A stretch of DNA of 64,000 nucleotides from Aulostomus chinensis (Eukaryota > Chordata > Actinopteri > Syngnathiformes > Aulostomidae): positions 11,956,009 through 12,020,008 of the forward strand of contig JBBMOA010000002.1 in the NCBI GenBank assembly GCA_037954235.1, written 5' to 3'. The position numbers and the translations under genes are program-made. The notes beneath the pieces were generated by a model. That model saw nothing but the letters and a program-made list of their open reading frames with translations, did not search any database and was not told the origin of the DNA. The first letter of the stretch is position 1. Every line of letters begins with the position of its first letter. Positions 11,502 to 22,455 of this stretch are shown in pieces.

Positions 11502-13581
11502 ATGGGTCAAAGCCAAAGTCCAAGTCAAGGTTTATCTGAGGATGAAGAACTGCAGTTGGATAACATTCAGGACCTCTACAAGTCTTTCATTATGGAGTGC
11601 CCGAGTGGATCTTTGTACCTTCACGAGTTCAAGAGGATGTTTGGAGTACAGAGCGGCACGCCTGAATCACAGTATATGGACAACATCTTCCGAGCATTCG
11701 ACATGAATCACGTGAGTTCACAAGTTGCTGTTACGTGTTGCAGTCTCAGGTTAATGTTACAAGTGACTGATAGCAGTATTCAGAGATTTTTTTTTTGAAG
11801 AATTTTCTTTCTAATTATAGGTAGGTTTGGCATTTTGGGGTCTAAACCATCACGTGTGTCTGATTTCAGGACAATACCATGGATTTTATCGAGTATGTGG
11901 CTGCACTGCATCTTGTTCTTCGTGGAAAACTTGAAGATAAATTGAGGTGGTCGTTCAAGGTCTTTGATGGAGACGACAACGGCCGTCTTGACAGACAAGA
12001 ACTGAGGAAGATTGTTAGGGTACGAATGACAGCTTTGTTTGGAGACTAGAATTAAACTAGTATTAGTAAATGTGTTATTCTCCTTCCCCTCCTGGATAAA
12101 CTACCTGCCCATTAATGAAAAATGAATAAAACCTGGCCCACAGGTTCATTCTCAAACCAAACCTCTTCCACTGGGATTGTGGGCTGGTGTTGCCACAGCA
12201 GAAACTGTCTCAATCTACACACAACAAATCATTACAAACCAGCAGTACGCCATTGTTTACTTAGAAACCTTCACTTACTGTAAATTTTGGCTGCAAAATG
12301 AGGATATTTTCATTTACTTCAGTCTTTTTAGATCCAGTCAGAGATTTTGATTTGTCAGAAAAAGAAAAAAAATATTTATATTTATATATAAAATGACTGA
12401 ATTGTTTTCCATGAGTTTGATACGCACTGTTACGTGCAGCTGTCACACTTAAGTCACAGCTTCCATTTCTTCATCCGGTGATTTCCGTCTCATCCCAGGT
12501 GATTCAAACCTGCTACTGGCCTGTGAGGCAGAATGATGAGTGGAGATGAAACCCATCATTACAAAGATATTTGAATCCAAGAAGCTTCAACTCATTCTTT
12601 CACAGTTTCATTTAGCGATTAATTCACCTAAGCTTTGGTGTCCCAGTAGTTTGAGCTCTAATTTGCCCTCCCACTTTAATTCTTCCCACTCAAAAAATAC
12701 AAAACTCCTAACTGTGTTCTCGTGGTAAATGATACAATTTACAGGTGTACCTTTACCAACATTTTAAAAATGTTTAATCTAAATGTTTGTGTGTTTAATG
12801 GGAGCTCAATAAAATGTTGGCAAGACATGTCGTCATGATAATGACTGTGTTAATTCAATAATTAGCTTTTTTAGTGCTGAGCTCTCTTGCTTTTGAAGCT
12901 TGTAATGATGTGGTTCTGAAAACCTTCAGCAAGCGCAGTTGAAATGAAGAGAAACATAGAATGATCAACCAAGAGAAAGGAATTTTGTTTGACTGAGTCA
13001 TTTTGCTTAACAAAGAAAACAAAATCCAACACACTGAGCAACACACTGGGGGGCTCTGAGATAAATGAAATAATGATTAAAAAAGACACACAAAACTGCA
13101 CTACCAGGGAGGAGGAGGTCTAATCTCCCTGATGACCCCCACCTCCTCCCACCTGAAAAACAACACAAGCCTTTCAAAAAAACTCTGCCTCTGTCACATT
13201 AAAGTCACAATAATTGAATGGGATCAGTCTAATTGCTGGATTTATCTTCCAGATCATCTACAAAATAAAGGGAGGTTGTGTTACTGATGAAACTGGCACA
13301 GTGACTCTCACCGGTGAGCAGGTGTGCGATCGCATCTTTAAAGAGGTCGATTTGAACGGTGATGGTAAGTTGACAATCAATATTTGGTCATCAATAACGC
13401 TACCAGGTCCAGCATTTGTTGTCTGTATCGCACGACAGGTCAGATCACCCTGGATGAGTTTGTGGAGGGGGCACAGAAAAGCGAGTGGTTGCAGGGCTTC
13501 CTGCGTCTTGATGTCAACCCCAGCGGGTGGGTCCAGAGGTACATGTGTGACAGGAGACTCACGGCTGCCAAAGATTCCTGA
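11502..13581 (+). CDS. Guanylate cyclase-activating protein, GCAP2-like, diverged (second of the tandem pair)
   Basis: Exons: 11502-11711, 11870-12019, 13253-13364 and 13439-13581, giving 204 residues. The intron positions and phases (0, 0, 1) match those of the gene at 8188, so the two are tandem duplicates. It has MGQSQS at the start (Gly2, Ser6, a better myristoylation context than its neighbour) and CPSG in the disabled EF-hand 1 at 33-36. EF-hand 2 is at 67-78 ([12 protein letters not shown]), EF-hand 3 at 103-114 ([12 protein letters not shown]) and EF-hand 4 at 153-164 (DLNGDGQITLDE). Calcium ligands are kept, but position 4 of loops 2 and 3, usually Gly, is His and Asp. The tail ([15 protein letters not shown]) lacks the RRKSA motif. 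The donor of exon 2 is GTACGA, and intron 3 is only 74 bases. Its role is probably a calcium sensor for retinal guanylate cyclase; the exact orthologue (a guca1-series gene or the GCIP type) is unresolved. Confidence 0.92.
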
Positions 13582-14343
13582 GAGAGATGTGAAATATCCT
13601 GACCAAGCTGCCAAATGTAAATGAATCAGACTGCGGATTTGTCAGCTAACTAAAGGCTCTCCAACCATCAGCTGGAGTCTCCTCTTACCTTGGAAGGTTT
13701 GGGTTGGTTGGCCGACCATGGGGAGCCTGCATGCTGGGGACCATCAACAGTTGTTTTGTTTAAATCAGCAGTGAGTGGAAGGTTCAGGGTCTGGGTCGAC
13801 TCAGACCAGCTCCTGACCTCCAGGCTGAACAGGAAGTGCTCATACTTAACACCTGGCCTGGGACTACCGATGACCACAAGCCTTACGCTAATTCTGGCAT
13901 ATGTACAGACATATTCATTAATGTGCGGGGGGGACAAGCCCTCGAGCGTTCATTCTTTTCATTGGAAAATAGAAGTGGAGCAGGGGCAAATAACCCCACG
14001 TGTCTTTGCTCCATCTAGATATGAACACAAGTAGGACAGAAGAACTCAGGAAGTGAGCAGGCGGGCAGCTGTAGATGCAGCAGGACAGGCTCCACAGAGG
14101 ACAACCCACTCCTCCTGAGGCTCTACTAGTTTTGTTTTGGGGATTATTTGAAATTAAAACTTGGTTTGAATGTTGCATTAATTTTGTACACATTTCTCCC
14201 TTCAAAGCTGCTTAAAGTACTGCTAATAGCCATATGCAGAGGTGCGGCAGCGCGGATGTGTTTTAGTTTGGTGGGCTGGAGGCACAGTGTCTTTGGGTTG
14301 TCCATCCTGTTCTTGTGAATGCAATACAATATCTCAAGAATGC
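13582..14343. other. Flank downstream of the second GCAP gene
   Basis: This holds the probable 3' untranslated region. An ATTAAA-type signal is present near 14153-14158. No other gene or repeat is evident. Overlapping ORFs of 60-118 codons on both strands look like chance. Confidence 0.4.
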
Positions 14344-14351
14344 CTTTAAAG

Positions 14352-15109
14352 CAGTGTTTCTCAAACTTTTTCAGACCAAGGACCACTTAACCCATAAAAC
14401 AACACTCAAGGACCACCTACCTCAAAATAGCCCAAAAACAACATGCCAACTATGTTTAGTTTCCATGTGCCGTTTCAACTTTGCAGGTTTCATACACTCG
14501 TCAGCCAACGTTTCATAGCACAACACACAGTGTGGTTTAGGGTCCTCCTCGTCGCCAGTCCAAAAAAACCCAAACTGTATGTAGTCGCTATGGTAGCTCC
14601 GTTTCAACTTGGCGGTGGTTTTTTTCTCGTTCACGAGTTGGCAGCGGGTTCTGCTTCGATGACGACGCGGGCGCTGGATAAACATCCTGGGGTTCAACAA
14701 CGTCTCCTGTCGAGTCAGAATTTTCCTCTGCTTTTCTTTTCCACGACCCAGTCCTAAGCCACTGATCCATTGTCTGATGTGATTGTTTGTTCTGGTTTCT
14801 AAATCTTTCTAGAATTTATGACGTCACTTGTGCGCGAGCCCTTAACTGACAGCGCGCGAGCCGGTAACTGACAGGACGGTTAGCAGGCTAGGTGGACAAC
14901 TTGCGCACCCGACAGACGGGGCCAAGCGACAATAAATATCATTCCACGTTACGAAGTACAGTGGGACTCACGTGCTTTATTCAATAACACGACACATTGT
15001 TCACAACAAAGATTGACATTTTACATTTTAAAACGTGATGTCTTTTCATCTCGTGGACCACTGGGGGTCGCTCGCGGACCACCAGTGGACCACACTCTTA
15101 GAAAGCCTG
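14352..15109 (-). mobile_element. hAT (Charlie/ZBED-like) DNA transposon, internally deleted, 758 bp
   Basis: The left end is CAGTGTTTCTCAAAC. The right end, reversed, is CAGGCTTTCTAAGAG, an imperfect terminal inverted repeat. The element is flanked by the exact 8-bp duplication CTTTAAAG at 14344-14351 and 15110-15117, the target-site size of hAT transposons. Inside, on the minus strand, lie the start of a BED-finger transposase and a CpG-rich leader with a perfect TGACGTCA site (14819-14826). The catalytic and dimerisation parts are missing, so the copy is non-autonomous. Confidence 0.9.
14422..14770 (-). pseudogene. Truncated, frameshifted hAT transposase N-terminus with BED zinc finger
   Basis: A minus-strand ORF starting at 14770 opens MDQWLRTGSWKRKAEE, the opening typical of ZBED5/SCAND3-like hAT transposases. 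The reading then continues in another frame (ORF 14700-14422) with KLKRSYHSDYIQFGFFWTG and a BED-type finger, CVLCYETLADECMKPAKLKRH followed by METKH, that is Cys-x2-Cys with His-x4-His. A frameshift therefore lies at about 14600-14650. The frame runs into the terminal repeat soon after the finger, so the RNase H-like catalytic domain is absent. It is not a functional gene. Confidence 0.85.
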
Positions 15110-15117
15110 CTTTAAAG

Positions 15118-16470
15118 GAATCTCTTCAAATTTGGGACAAATGTCCACTTGGACTCATGGATGAACTGAAATGATTTTTGAGGCTGCAGGTCAAAGGTCA
15201 AGGCCTCTGTTGGCCCTAATGTACATGATACCGGTCTCATTCCGGCTAAATTGTTATATCAGGAGCACTTGGAGGAAATTTCTACAAATTTTCCACAGGA
15301 GTTCGATCTGGGAGGTCAACGGTCACTGTGACGGTGGCACGTAGAACTTCAGTATTTGCAGTTACATATGCAGAAATTACATCTAAACATCGAGGCAGCT
15401 TCACTTATGTTTGCCTCATATTGCTCTGAAATATTAATGATGTATGTTCAGTAAATGCAGAGTTGGATCTTTACAGTAAAATATGGACTTTTCATACTTC
15501 AAGTGCTTTCATGTTTGTCAAGTGTGTCTCACTTTGGAAGCAACAACTTACTAATGTGCAGCTTTCTGTCTATACTGACAAAAACCCAGTGTTCTTACAT
15601 ATTTTTAATCAAATTTTGCATTTTTCAGCATGTTTGCGTGACCCATATATAAGCAGTGAATTATGGTGAATTGTAGATGACTTAACTGCTAGTCTTTAAT
15701 AGTTTAAATGTGATATTAATCTTGCTACACCTTCATGTTTGATATGTTACTCAATTCACATGTGAGCATATACTGTAATTAAAATTTTCTCTGAATTATT
15801 TCTAAGGCAACAGCAGCCTCTTGTGGACTGATTAATTATTGAACCGGTGTACTGGTGGTTTCCTGTGGTAACTTTCCCACTTACTTTAGGAAAATCAAGT
15901 GTTTAATATCTCTTAAGAATAGTTTTTACTGGTAGACTAACAAATTATTTCTTTCATACTTTTTGTTAGACATTTATAAATTTGAAAATGAGTTACCTTC
16001 ATGATGTGAGTCAGAATGTGCGCTTCTGGCCTCCTGAAGATCAGCTTTAGTGTCATTATAGGAGAACATCACCAGAGGCCAGACCGGCACACCTCCCACC
16101 TCCTCAGCACCTTGATGACCTGCCACACTCTCGTGTCTGCTAAAACATCCTGTACAGCCACCACCGATTCTTCAGTGCTTCGATTTTTCTCGCTTATCAA
16201 GGGGCATAAATGAGAGGCATAAATCGGCATGATAACGCGGCTCGCGGGGAACAGAGCTCTGCTTGTACCACATCAAGACTGTCACTGTACTGTATTTGTG
16301 TCAAAGGTCAACCTAATCCACTGAGCCACTGAAAACTGTGGAGGAAGTTGAGGTCTCAATACGTCAAAAGTATTTAGACGTCTCCACCCCACCTTCTTTT
16401 TTAAATTCACCATCTTGGGACATTCTTAAATCCCCCACCAGGCCTCTGCCCAGGTCTGATAGACTAAACC
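15118..16470. other. Intergenic sequence, nothing recognised
   Basis: AT-rich unique-looking sequence. No exon, repeat family or RNA gene is evident to me. Confidence 0.5.
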
Positions 16471-16480
16471 AGTAGCTCTT

Positions 16481-16510
16481 TATCCTTCTGGGTCATGACC
16501 CAGAAGGATA
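16481..16510. repeat. Perfect 30-bp palindrome
   Basis: The half-site TATCCTTCTGGGTCA is followed directly by its exact reverse complement. The preceding CAGTAGCTCTT at 16471 resembles the CAGTGGTTCTTAACC-type end of fish hAT MITEs whose ends contain GGGTCATGACCC, so this may be the terminus of a decayed hAT element. I could not find the other end. Confidence 0.7.
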
Positions 16511-16578
16511 TTAGTTTTAATAGAATTTAAATTTAATAAAATAGAAAGTGACCCCCCCCCCCCCATCACGAACACACA

Positions 16579-16646
16579 CATGAGATCATGAGATATGAAA
16601 ATACATCTGTGATGCATCTGTTTTGGCAGACTCCACCCCCCTGCCC

Positions 16647-16730
<84 letters not shown>
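16579..16730. repeat. Local duplicate unit 1 ending in a long (CA)n run
   Basis: The segment ATGAGATCATGAGATATG, then ATCTGTGATGCAT, TCTGTTTTGGCAGACTCC, CCTGCCCCAAA and about 40 CA units recurs at 17447-17928 with small changes. There it is split by a SINE. This copy represents the unoccupied state of that insertion site. Confidence 0.85.
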
Positions 16731-16733
<3 letters not shown>

Positions 16734-17446
16734 TCTTGTGCCCTAGTCTTAGGGCTAGATGCTAGGGTAATGTTCAAGGTTTAAGCCTTCCTATGAGTTA
16801 AATGTCCTTTGATTGGGTGGGCCGGGGGATGTCAGAGCCCTTGTGATTGGCTGGTTTGTTACAGTGACGTTAAGGATTCAGGCCAAAACTAGAACATGTA
16901 GGCCCCCACCCCCCAGGCTGCAGACAAGGGTACATCCCAAATACTTATTCAGGAAGATACATGGCACCACCTAAAGGTCAGAAGTGGTACAACAATCACA
17001 TCATGATGTGCATTGGTGAGTTGCAGCAGTCAGTCCTGGTCTGAGACACTAAAGCACTCCCATGTCATTCTCCCACTGTGATAATGCTAATGGCATGACT
17101 ACATAAATAAATGGTTGAACAAAGATGAGTCACACAGCATAGAAGCAGATCTGATGACAACAACAAAAAACATTTGATCAGAGACTCTCACTCGAAGGCA
17201 GATGCTATTAAGATTATTTTCGATTATTAAAGAACAATGTGAGCATTGACAGGACCGATGGAGGGCAAAGCTGGTGATGGAGGACAGGACAGGACAGGAA
17301 TGGAGTGGAAAAAAAGGGCTGATCTGATTGAAGTTGGTCACTGTTTCACTCCTGATGGTTTTCCTGCCTTTCGTGGCTCAATGAGGGAGATTTGTTTGCA
17401 CAACATCGCTCTCTGCTGGTTTCCTGGGACCTTAGAAGTGTTGCAT
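16731..17446. other. Spacer between the two local duplicate units
   Basis: No gene. A short run of (GGACA) units lies near 17281-17297. The rest is unique-looking. Confidence 0.4.
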
Positions 17447-17887
17447 GAGATCAGAGATATGAAAAAATATCTGTGATGCATGGCAGCACGGTGGTGCAGT
17501 GGTCAGCACTGTCGCCTCACAGCAAGAAGGTTCCTGGTTCCAGTCCCGGCTCCATCACAGGACCTTTCTGTGTGAGTCTCCATGTTCTCCCTGTTCCTGT
17601 GTGGGTTCTCTCTGGTACTCCAGCTTCCTCCCACAGTCCAAAGACATCAAGAGAGGACGAGGCTGATTGATACTCTAAATTGACCGTGGGTGTGACTGTG
17701 ATTGTGAATGGTTGTCTGTCTCTATGTGTTGGTCCTGTGACGGACTGGCGACCTGTCCAGGGTGAACCCCGCCTCTCGCCCGTAGCCACTGGGATAGGCT
17801 CCACCCCCCTTAACAAAAATAAGTGGAAGACAATGGATGGATCTATGATGCATCTGTTTTGGTGGACTCCAACCCCCTGCCCCAAAT

Positions 17888-17920
<33 letters not shown>

Positions 17921-17928
17921 CACACACG
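17447..17928. repeat. Local duplicate unit 2, interrupted by a SINE
   Basis: This matches unit 1 on both sides of the SINE: 17447-17481 matches 16579-16617, and 17841-17928 matches 16605-16700. It ends in a shorter (CA)n run. Confidence 0.85.
17482..17840 (+). mobile_element. SINE family A, full length, with target duplication
   Basis: The head GGCAGCACGGTGGTGCAGTG contains a box-A-like TGGTGCAGTGGTCAGC, with GGTTCCAGTCC in the box-B position. The body contains CAAAGACATCAAGAG and ACCTGTCCAGGGTGAACCCC, and the tail GGGATAGGCTCCACC with AATGGATGG. It is flanked by ATCTGTGATGCAT (17469-17481) and ATCTATGATGCAT (17841-17853), a 13-base target duplication with one mismatch. Confidence 0.92.
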
Positions 17929-18386
17929 AAATCCCACCTCTACTGTGCACACTACAGCTACAGAGTTCATTAAAAGTAGCCTTCTGGGTCACACACACTT
18001 CAAATTAGTGCAGTCATGTTTTTTTTCATTTGTATTTTTTATCTATTCCCTCTGGTTGTTAGTGTCTCTGCAGGAGCTGCTGCTGCCGTTGCTGCTGCCT
18101 TCATGGTCTCCTCGTACTTCTGCAAAAAATGTTTGTTTTTTGATATTGTGGTGGTCCACCATGTTTCATTGTGAAGGATGATTGATGTATGTTCATTTTT
18201 ATCAGTTTCTCTGCTCAGATTTCCAGACCAGGAAGTTCTTCAAAGGCTATGATCAATGGTAGTAGTGGCATCTGATCCCTCACCGGTTGGAAACATCTTT
18301 TCATGGCAGAACTCTTTAATCCCTCTCTATATGAGCGGAAGCATCATTGATCAGCAAAATTCAACAAACACTTGAATCCTTTAATG

Positions 18387-18710
18387 CAAGGGTCTTCAAA
18401 AGGGGGTCACTGAGCCCTAAGGGTTCGGATTTTTAATGTCTAAAAATACACTAACATAAATCTATGATGTTTGAATGTTTAAAATTAAAACACAATTATT
18501 TGAATTTGTCAATAATTACTATTTTTAATAGCTTAACTCAAATGCACAATAACAAAGTGTATTTATATGCAGCGCTTCAGGCCTCCCTACAAGTTGTTGT
18601 ACTGTAAGTGCAGTTTAATATGCAACACAATTTAATACAATTCGTGCAACAGGGGGTCCGTATTCTGTCTCTCTACCAGCTGAAGGGTCCTTAGCCTGAA
18701 AAACACACTG
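18387..18710. mobile_element. Probable decayed hAT-type MITE, about 324 bp
   Basis: The left part reads CAAGGGTCTTCAAAAGGGGG. The right end, reversed, reads CAGTGTGTTTTTCAGGCTAA then GGACCC, typical of hAT repeats in fish. Flanks CTTTAATG (18379-18386) and CTTTAACA (18711-18718) match at 6 of 8 bases, consistent with an old 8-bp duplication. It has no coding capacity. Confidence 0.55.
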
Positions 18711-19137
18711 CTTTAACAATTAAACTATTAAAAACATGAGTGTGAACATGAAACACATCAACATCTTCTTCCTTTTCTTCCTATGTGGAAATCCATGTTT
18801 CCATGCAGGATGATAAACCAAACATTGCATCGTGCTCCGCCACACTTCCTCAGCAGGGTATTTTCAGCCAATAGTCCTGATGGTGGTGCTACAGTGCATT
18901 CACAAAACCGCCGTAAGTGCTATAACCCGCAGCCTCTGCTGAGATGTGATGTTCAGGTGCTTTCAGGAGCAGGCAGCAATTTTCTGGTCCATCACTCAGG
19001 TTTTCTTGAAAGTTTTAAAAATGATTCAAAATCCTCCAACACCCCCCCCCCCCAAACTTGCTGAACTGCATCTTCAGACTGTCCACCGCAAGAGTTTTGT
19101 TTTACTGAGTATACTGAGTGCATTAAAAAATGTTTTG

Positions 19138-19180
19138 TGTGTGTGTGAGTGTGTGTGTGTGAGTGTGTGTGTGTGTGTGT
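19138..19180. repeat. (TG)n microsatellite with GAG interruptions
   Basis: About 20 TG units broken twice by GTGAG. Confidence 0.9.
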
Positions 19181-19576
19181 TAAACAGTACAGTAAAAATT
19201 TTGAATCTTACTAAATAAAAAAGTAAACCAAAATTAAATAAAAAATATGAATTTTATCTGAAAAAACTGAATAAAAACTTGAATCCTGTCCTCATGATGG
19301 TGGGATAGAGCATTTTTAAACATCAGCTCATCACTTTTGGCACAATCAGTCTTTTAAGTATGCGTAGGCATTTTAATAATGCTTGGATGAAGCACATACA
19401 TCATCAGCATTTCCTTCCTTCCTGAATTTGTGAGACGAATTTGTAATCTGCTGTTGCATGCGTCGTATCAGACGCTTAAACTACAGCACCCACAATCCCT
19501 CTGCATTCTACTCACTTCCGCACAGCTAATTCAAAAACTCAGTTAAATTATGGAGTTCTTTCACTTACATGAGCGT

Positions 19577-19640
19577 GGCATTTAGCTCAGCAGGTAGAGC
19601 ACCTGTCCATTAGTCAGACACTGGTTCAAACGGAGACGGA
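19577..19640 (+). repeat. tRNA-like SINE remnant, low confidence
   Basis: TTTAGCTCAGCAGGTAGAGCA resembles a tRNA D-arm/box A, and CTGGTTCAAAC resembles box B. The 3' half does not close an acceptor stem, so I read it as a relic of a tRNA-derived SINE rather than a tRNA gene. Sequence after it (TTTCTCCTCAGGA) resembles the repeat at 42600. Confidence 0.35.
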
Positions 19641-19989
19641 CTTTCTCCTCAGGAATCTCTGTCTATCCTCAATTCTTTTATTGTTATCGAATTTGATCGA
19701 TTATCTCTGTCTGTGTTCATCGGATGGTTTTGATGCCTATGTACATTTCTCAGTGTTCAGTGTATGGTATCATGCTGTGTGAATTTACAGTGACGAAGTA
19801 TATATGAGCAACTGAGCAGCAGGTGCAGCACAGTTAACCCAGCTGAGCTCTCGGGGCCACCGTAGGCTCCCTGGCCTCCTGATCCAGGTTAAACCAGCCT
19901 CTAATCTGGCGACTAACACGGGCAAACGTCGCAGTCAGTTACCTGCAATTCGCAATCTAACTCCAGCTACTGGGCGACAAAGTGAGCTC

Positions 19990-20174
19990 ATACTTAGGTG
20001 TTGTCGGAAAGCTACCTGCAGCCTATGATGTAGTCAGCGCAACCTAGTGGAGTTGCCATTTTCCCACATTCCGGGAAGGCAGCACGGTATCGCAGCATCG
20101 CCGGGCGGACCTCTCAGGTGTCTCCGCCGGGCGGCTGCACCACACAGCCGACGAAGGCATGCGAGCGGGGCGGT
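19990..20174 (+). promoter_or_regulatory. CpG-rich promoter and leader of mapk8ip1 exon 1a
   Basis: CpG density rises sharply from about 20060 to 20400 around the start codon, unlike the AT-rich flanks. Visible motifs are GCCATTTT (20053-20060, YY1-like), the palindrome TTCCGGGAA (about 20070) and GGGGCGG just before the ATG. No TATA box is seen, as is usual for CpG-island promoters. An out-of-frame ATG at 20159 overlaps the main start. Confidence 0.6.
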
Positions 20175-20251
20175 ATGGCGGACAGAGACAAGAGGAAAGC
20201 CGGCTCGCCGTCTGGCCGCAACGTCCAGGTGAAGTCCCCGGCCAGCTTCAG
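20175..20251 (+). CDS. mapk8ip1: mapk8ip1 exon 1a (coding part)
   Basis: It encodes [16 protein letters not shown] and then VQVKSPASF plus two bases of an Arg codon, 77 bases ending CAG|GTAGGA. The Arg is completed by the first base of exon 2, giving SFRLTHD as in mammals (PNFRLTHD). The start has G at -3 and G at +4, a good Kozak context. Confidence 0.88.
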
Positions 20252-22409
20252 GTAGGACCCCCGGGGAAGGGAGCCTGGGCAGCAGCTTGCTGGCGGGGCT
20301 GTGTCGGAGCGCGGAGCGAGCCAGCGCGGCTCCGCGGGGCTGAAGGTGCTGATGTTGGCGGCGGTTGTTCGCTCAGCTTAGCGAATGTAATATCTCGGTG
20401 TCTTGTTGAAGGAGCAGGTTGTGTGTTTGGGCGTGTCTGGGCGGTCAGAGACGACCTGTGTCTACACCATGATTATGTTCACTCCGTCGCCCGTTATGGC
20501 AACCTGCTCTCCTCCCTGACGAGGAGCTCATTCACAGCCTCGAACACGACCTGTAACCGGCCTCCTGCTCGAGACATGGACGCTGTTCACCTGGAGGAGA
20601 CCGGGATGGACCCGGAGCCACTCACTGTGTCTGCTGTTATTTTGCATGTCCCGCACTTGTAGGGACCCTCCTGCTGCTGGCGGCTTCACCAACTTAGAAT
20701 ACCTGCAGGATTCATGCGTGTGTAAACAAACGCTCCCTCTGGAGACTTTTCGTGCTCGGCTGTCACGGAAATTGCACAGAAATTATTGATAATTTTATAA
20801 TGTCTTCTTTTCCTCTCAAACTTAAACAAGCGTGAAAATGTAAGCTGCAGTACCGTTGAGAGCCCTGATAGACGGAATTCGATTAAAAGCAAATGACCAA
20901 AAATATCTTTCCAAAATGAAGCCATTTTGGCTAGATTTGTGAGGTATTATTCATGACAATAATAGTTGTTGTTAGATGTTTGTCTGTTTGTTTTTGCAGT
21001 CATTGCACAGCCTGACATTGTAATTAGATGAATCATGCAGCAGCATGAATGATAAATAATAATAATAATTCAATTTCTCAATTAGAAGTGATGATAATTA
21101 TTTTAGATGCACTCATTCAGAAACAAAACAAGAGAGATGGAAAGAAGTCGTTTTCCCGATGAACTGATCAGTTGTTCGGCTTCCTAAATGTCACACAAAA
21201 ATTGTAAAATGCTTAACAAGGTTTCCCAAAGCGTGCGTTTCTATGCAATAGTCCAGTTTAACCAGTTATTATCTATGCATGAAAAATGCATCAAAATCCT
21301 GGTCTTTATAGTCTAGAGAACCAGCAATTATTTGACATTTTCACTTGAAAAATGACATAAACAATTAATGGTAGTTTGCAATTCATTTTCTTTGAGTAAT
21401 CAGTTAATCGTTGCAACTCTTAATTTGTTCAAGCGTGCTGGCAAGTGGCACCTTGGAGGTTTACTCTCAGTTCTGTAGCAACCCTGCTTTTAACTTTACT
21501 TTGCCCTTTTAATCCTGCATTCTCATTATTGGATGGATGGATCTGAACGGATGTAACTTCTTTCATTATGTTTCTCTTGGCTCTTTTTCACTCTGAAGAA
21601 GTCGGTTCAAGAGTCGCTTTGGTCTGTGAAGGAAGTTTAGGTGGATGTCCAGGCACGATCGGGGAAACCGTCTCAGAGTTTTAGATCATCAGGTAGCTGA
21701 TCTCAGTCCACCTGCTGCACAATTTCCGTCAACAAGTTGTGTGTGTGTGTCCCAGTAATTCCACCAGAGACTCACACACTCAATGTTGCCTGAGGAGAAG
21801 CTGTGATTCCTCTGTGGCATTACTGAAAGGATGGAGGCCTGCGATCAATATTCCCCAGTGAGACCACACACACACACACACACACACACACAGGCTCAGT
21901 GTGTGGCTGCTGTCTCATTAGCTGAGCCTGTACAGAGGCGGATCCACAGCCATCTTTCTTGGGGTTTTCATCACAGCGTTGTTGGAGTCTTTCTGGCAGC
22001 GTTTGATTTGTCTGACAGTCACTCTGAACACAAACCATCAGGGGAACACACAAGTGATGCAAAAGCAGTTTCAGCAGCAGTTGAAAGAGCAAGTCTGCCT
22101 CAAAAGAGTGGGATCGCCATCACATTCCGAATCACTGCATTCGGCCACCCCGGTTCGTCATTATTGATGTAAGTAGACGTCTCAGTGGCTGCCCTTTTAA
22201 ATGAAACTTTATAGTCCCAGAACATGTCTGAGCTCATAACCTCAGACGGTGGGAGGCTGTTCACAGCGATCATGAATATTTTAGCACTGTAGGTCACCAA
22301 AGAAGAGAAACCTGATAACCCCAGGTTGGCCCAGTCCCACAGCAGCCATATGTTGGCGAGATTTCCTCTGCCACCCTCCCTGCTGTCTCGCTTGTGTGCT
22401 CTCTCTCTC

Positions 22410-22455
<46 letters not shown>

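Noticed and set aside
16480..16777. ORFs rich in Val-Cys or Thr-His repeats
   Set aside because: They are translations of (CA)n/(TG)n microsatellites. The same applies to ORFs at 17517, 17722, 39791, 54840, 56999, 57093 and 60989.
17473..17970. ORFs with [20 protein letters not shown] or its complement recurring across the window
   Set aside because: They are frames through SINE family A copies, not genes.
19577..19640. Possible tRNA gene
   Set aside because: D-arm and T-arm look-alikes are present, but no acceptor stem closes and the anticodon arm is poor, so a SINE relic is likelier.
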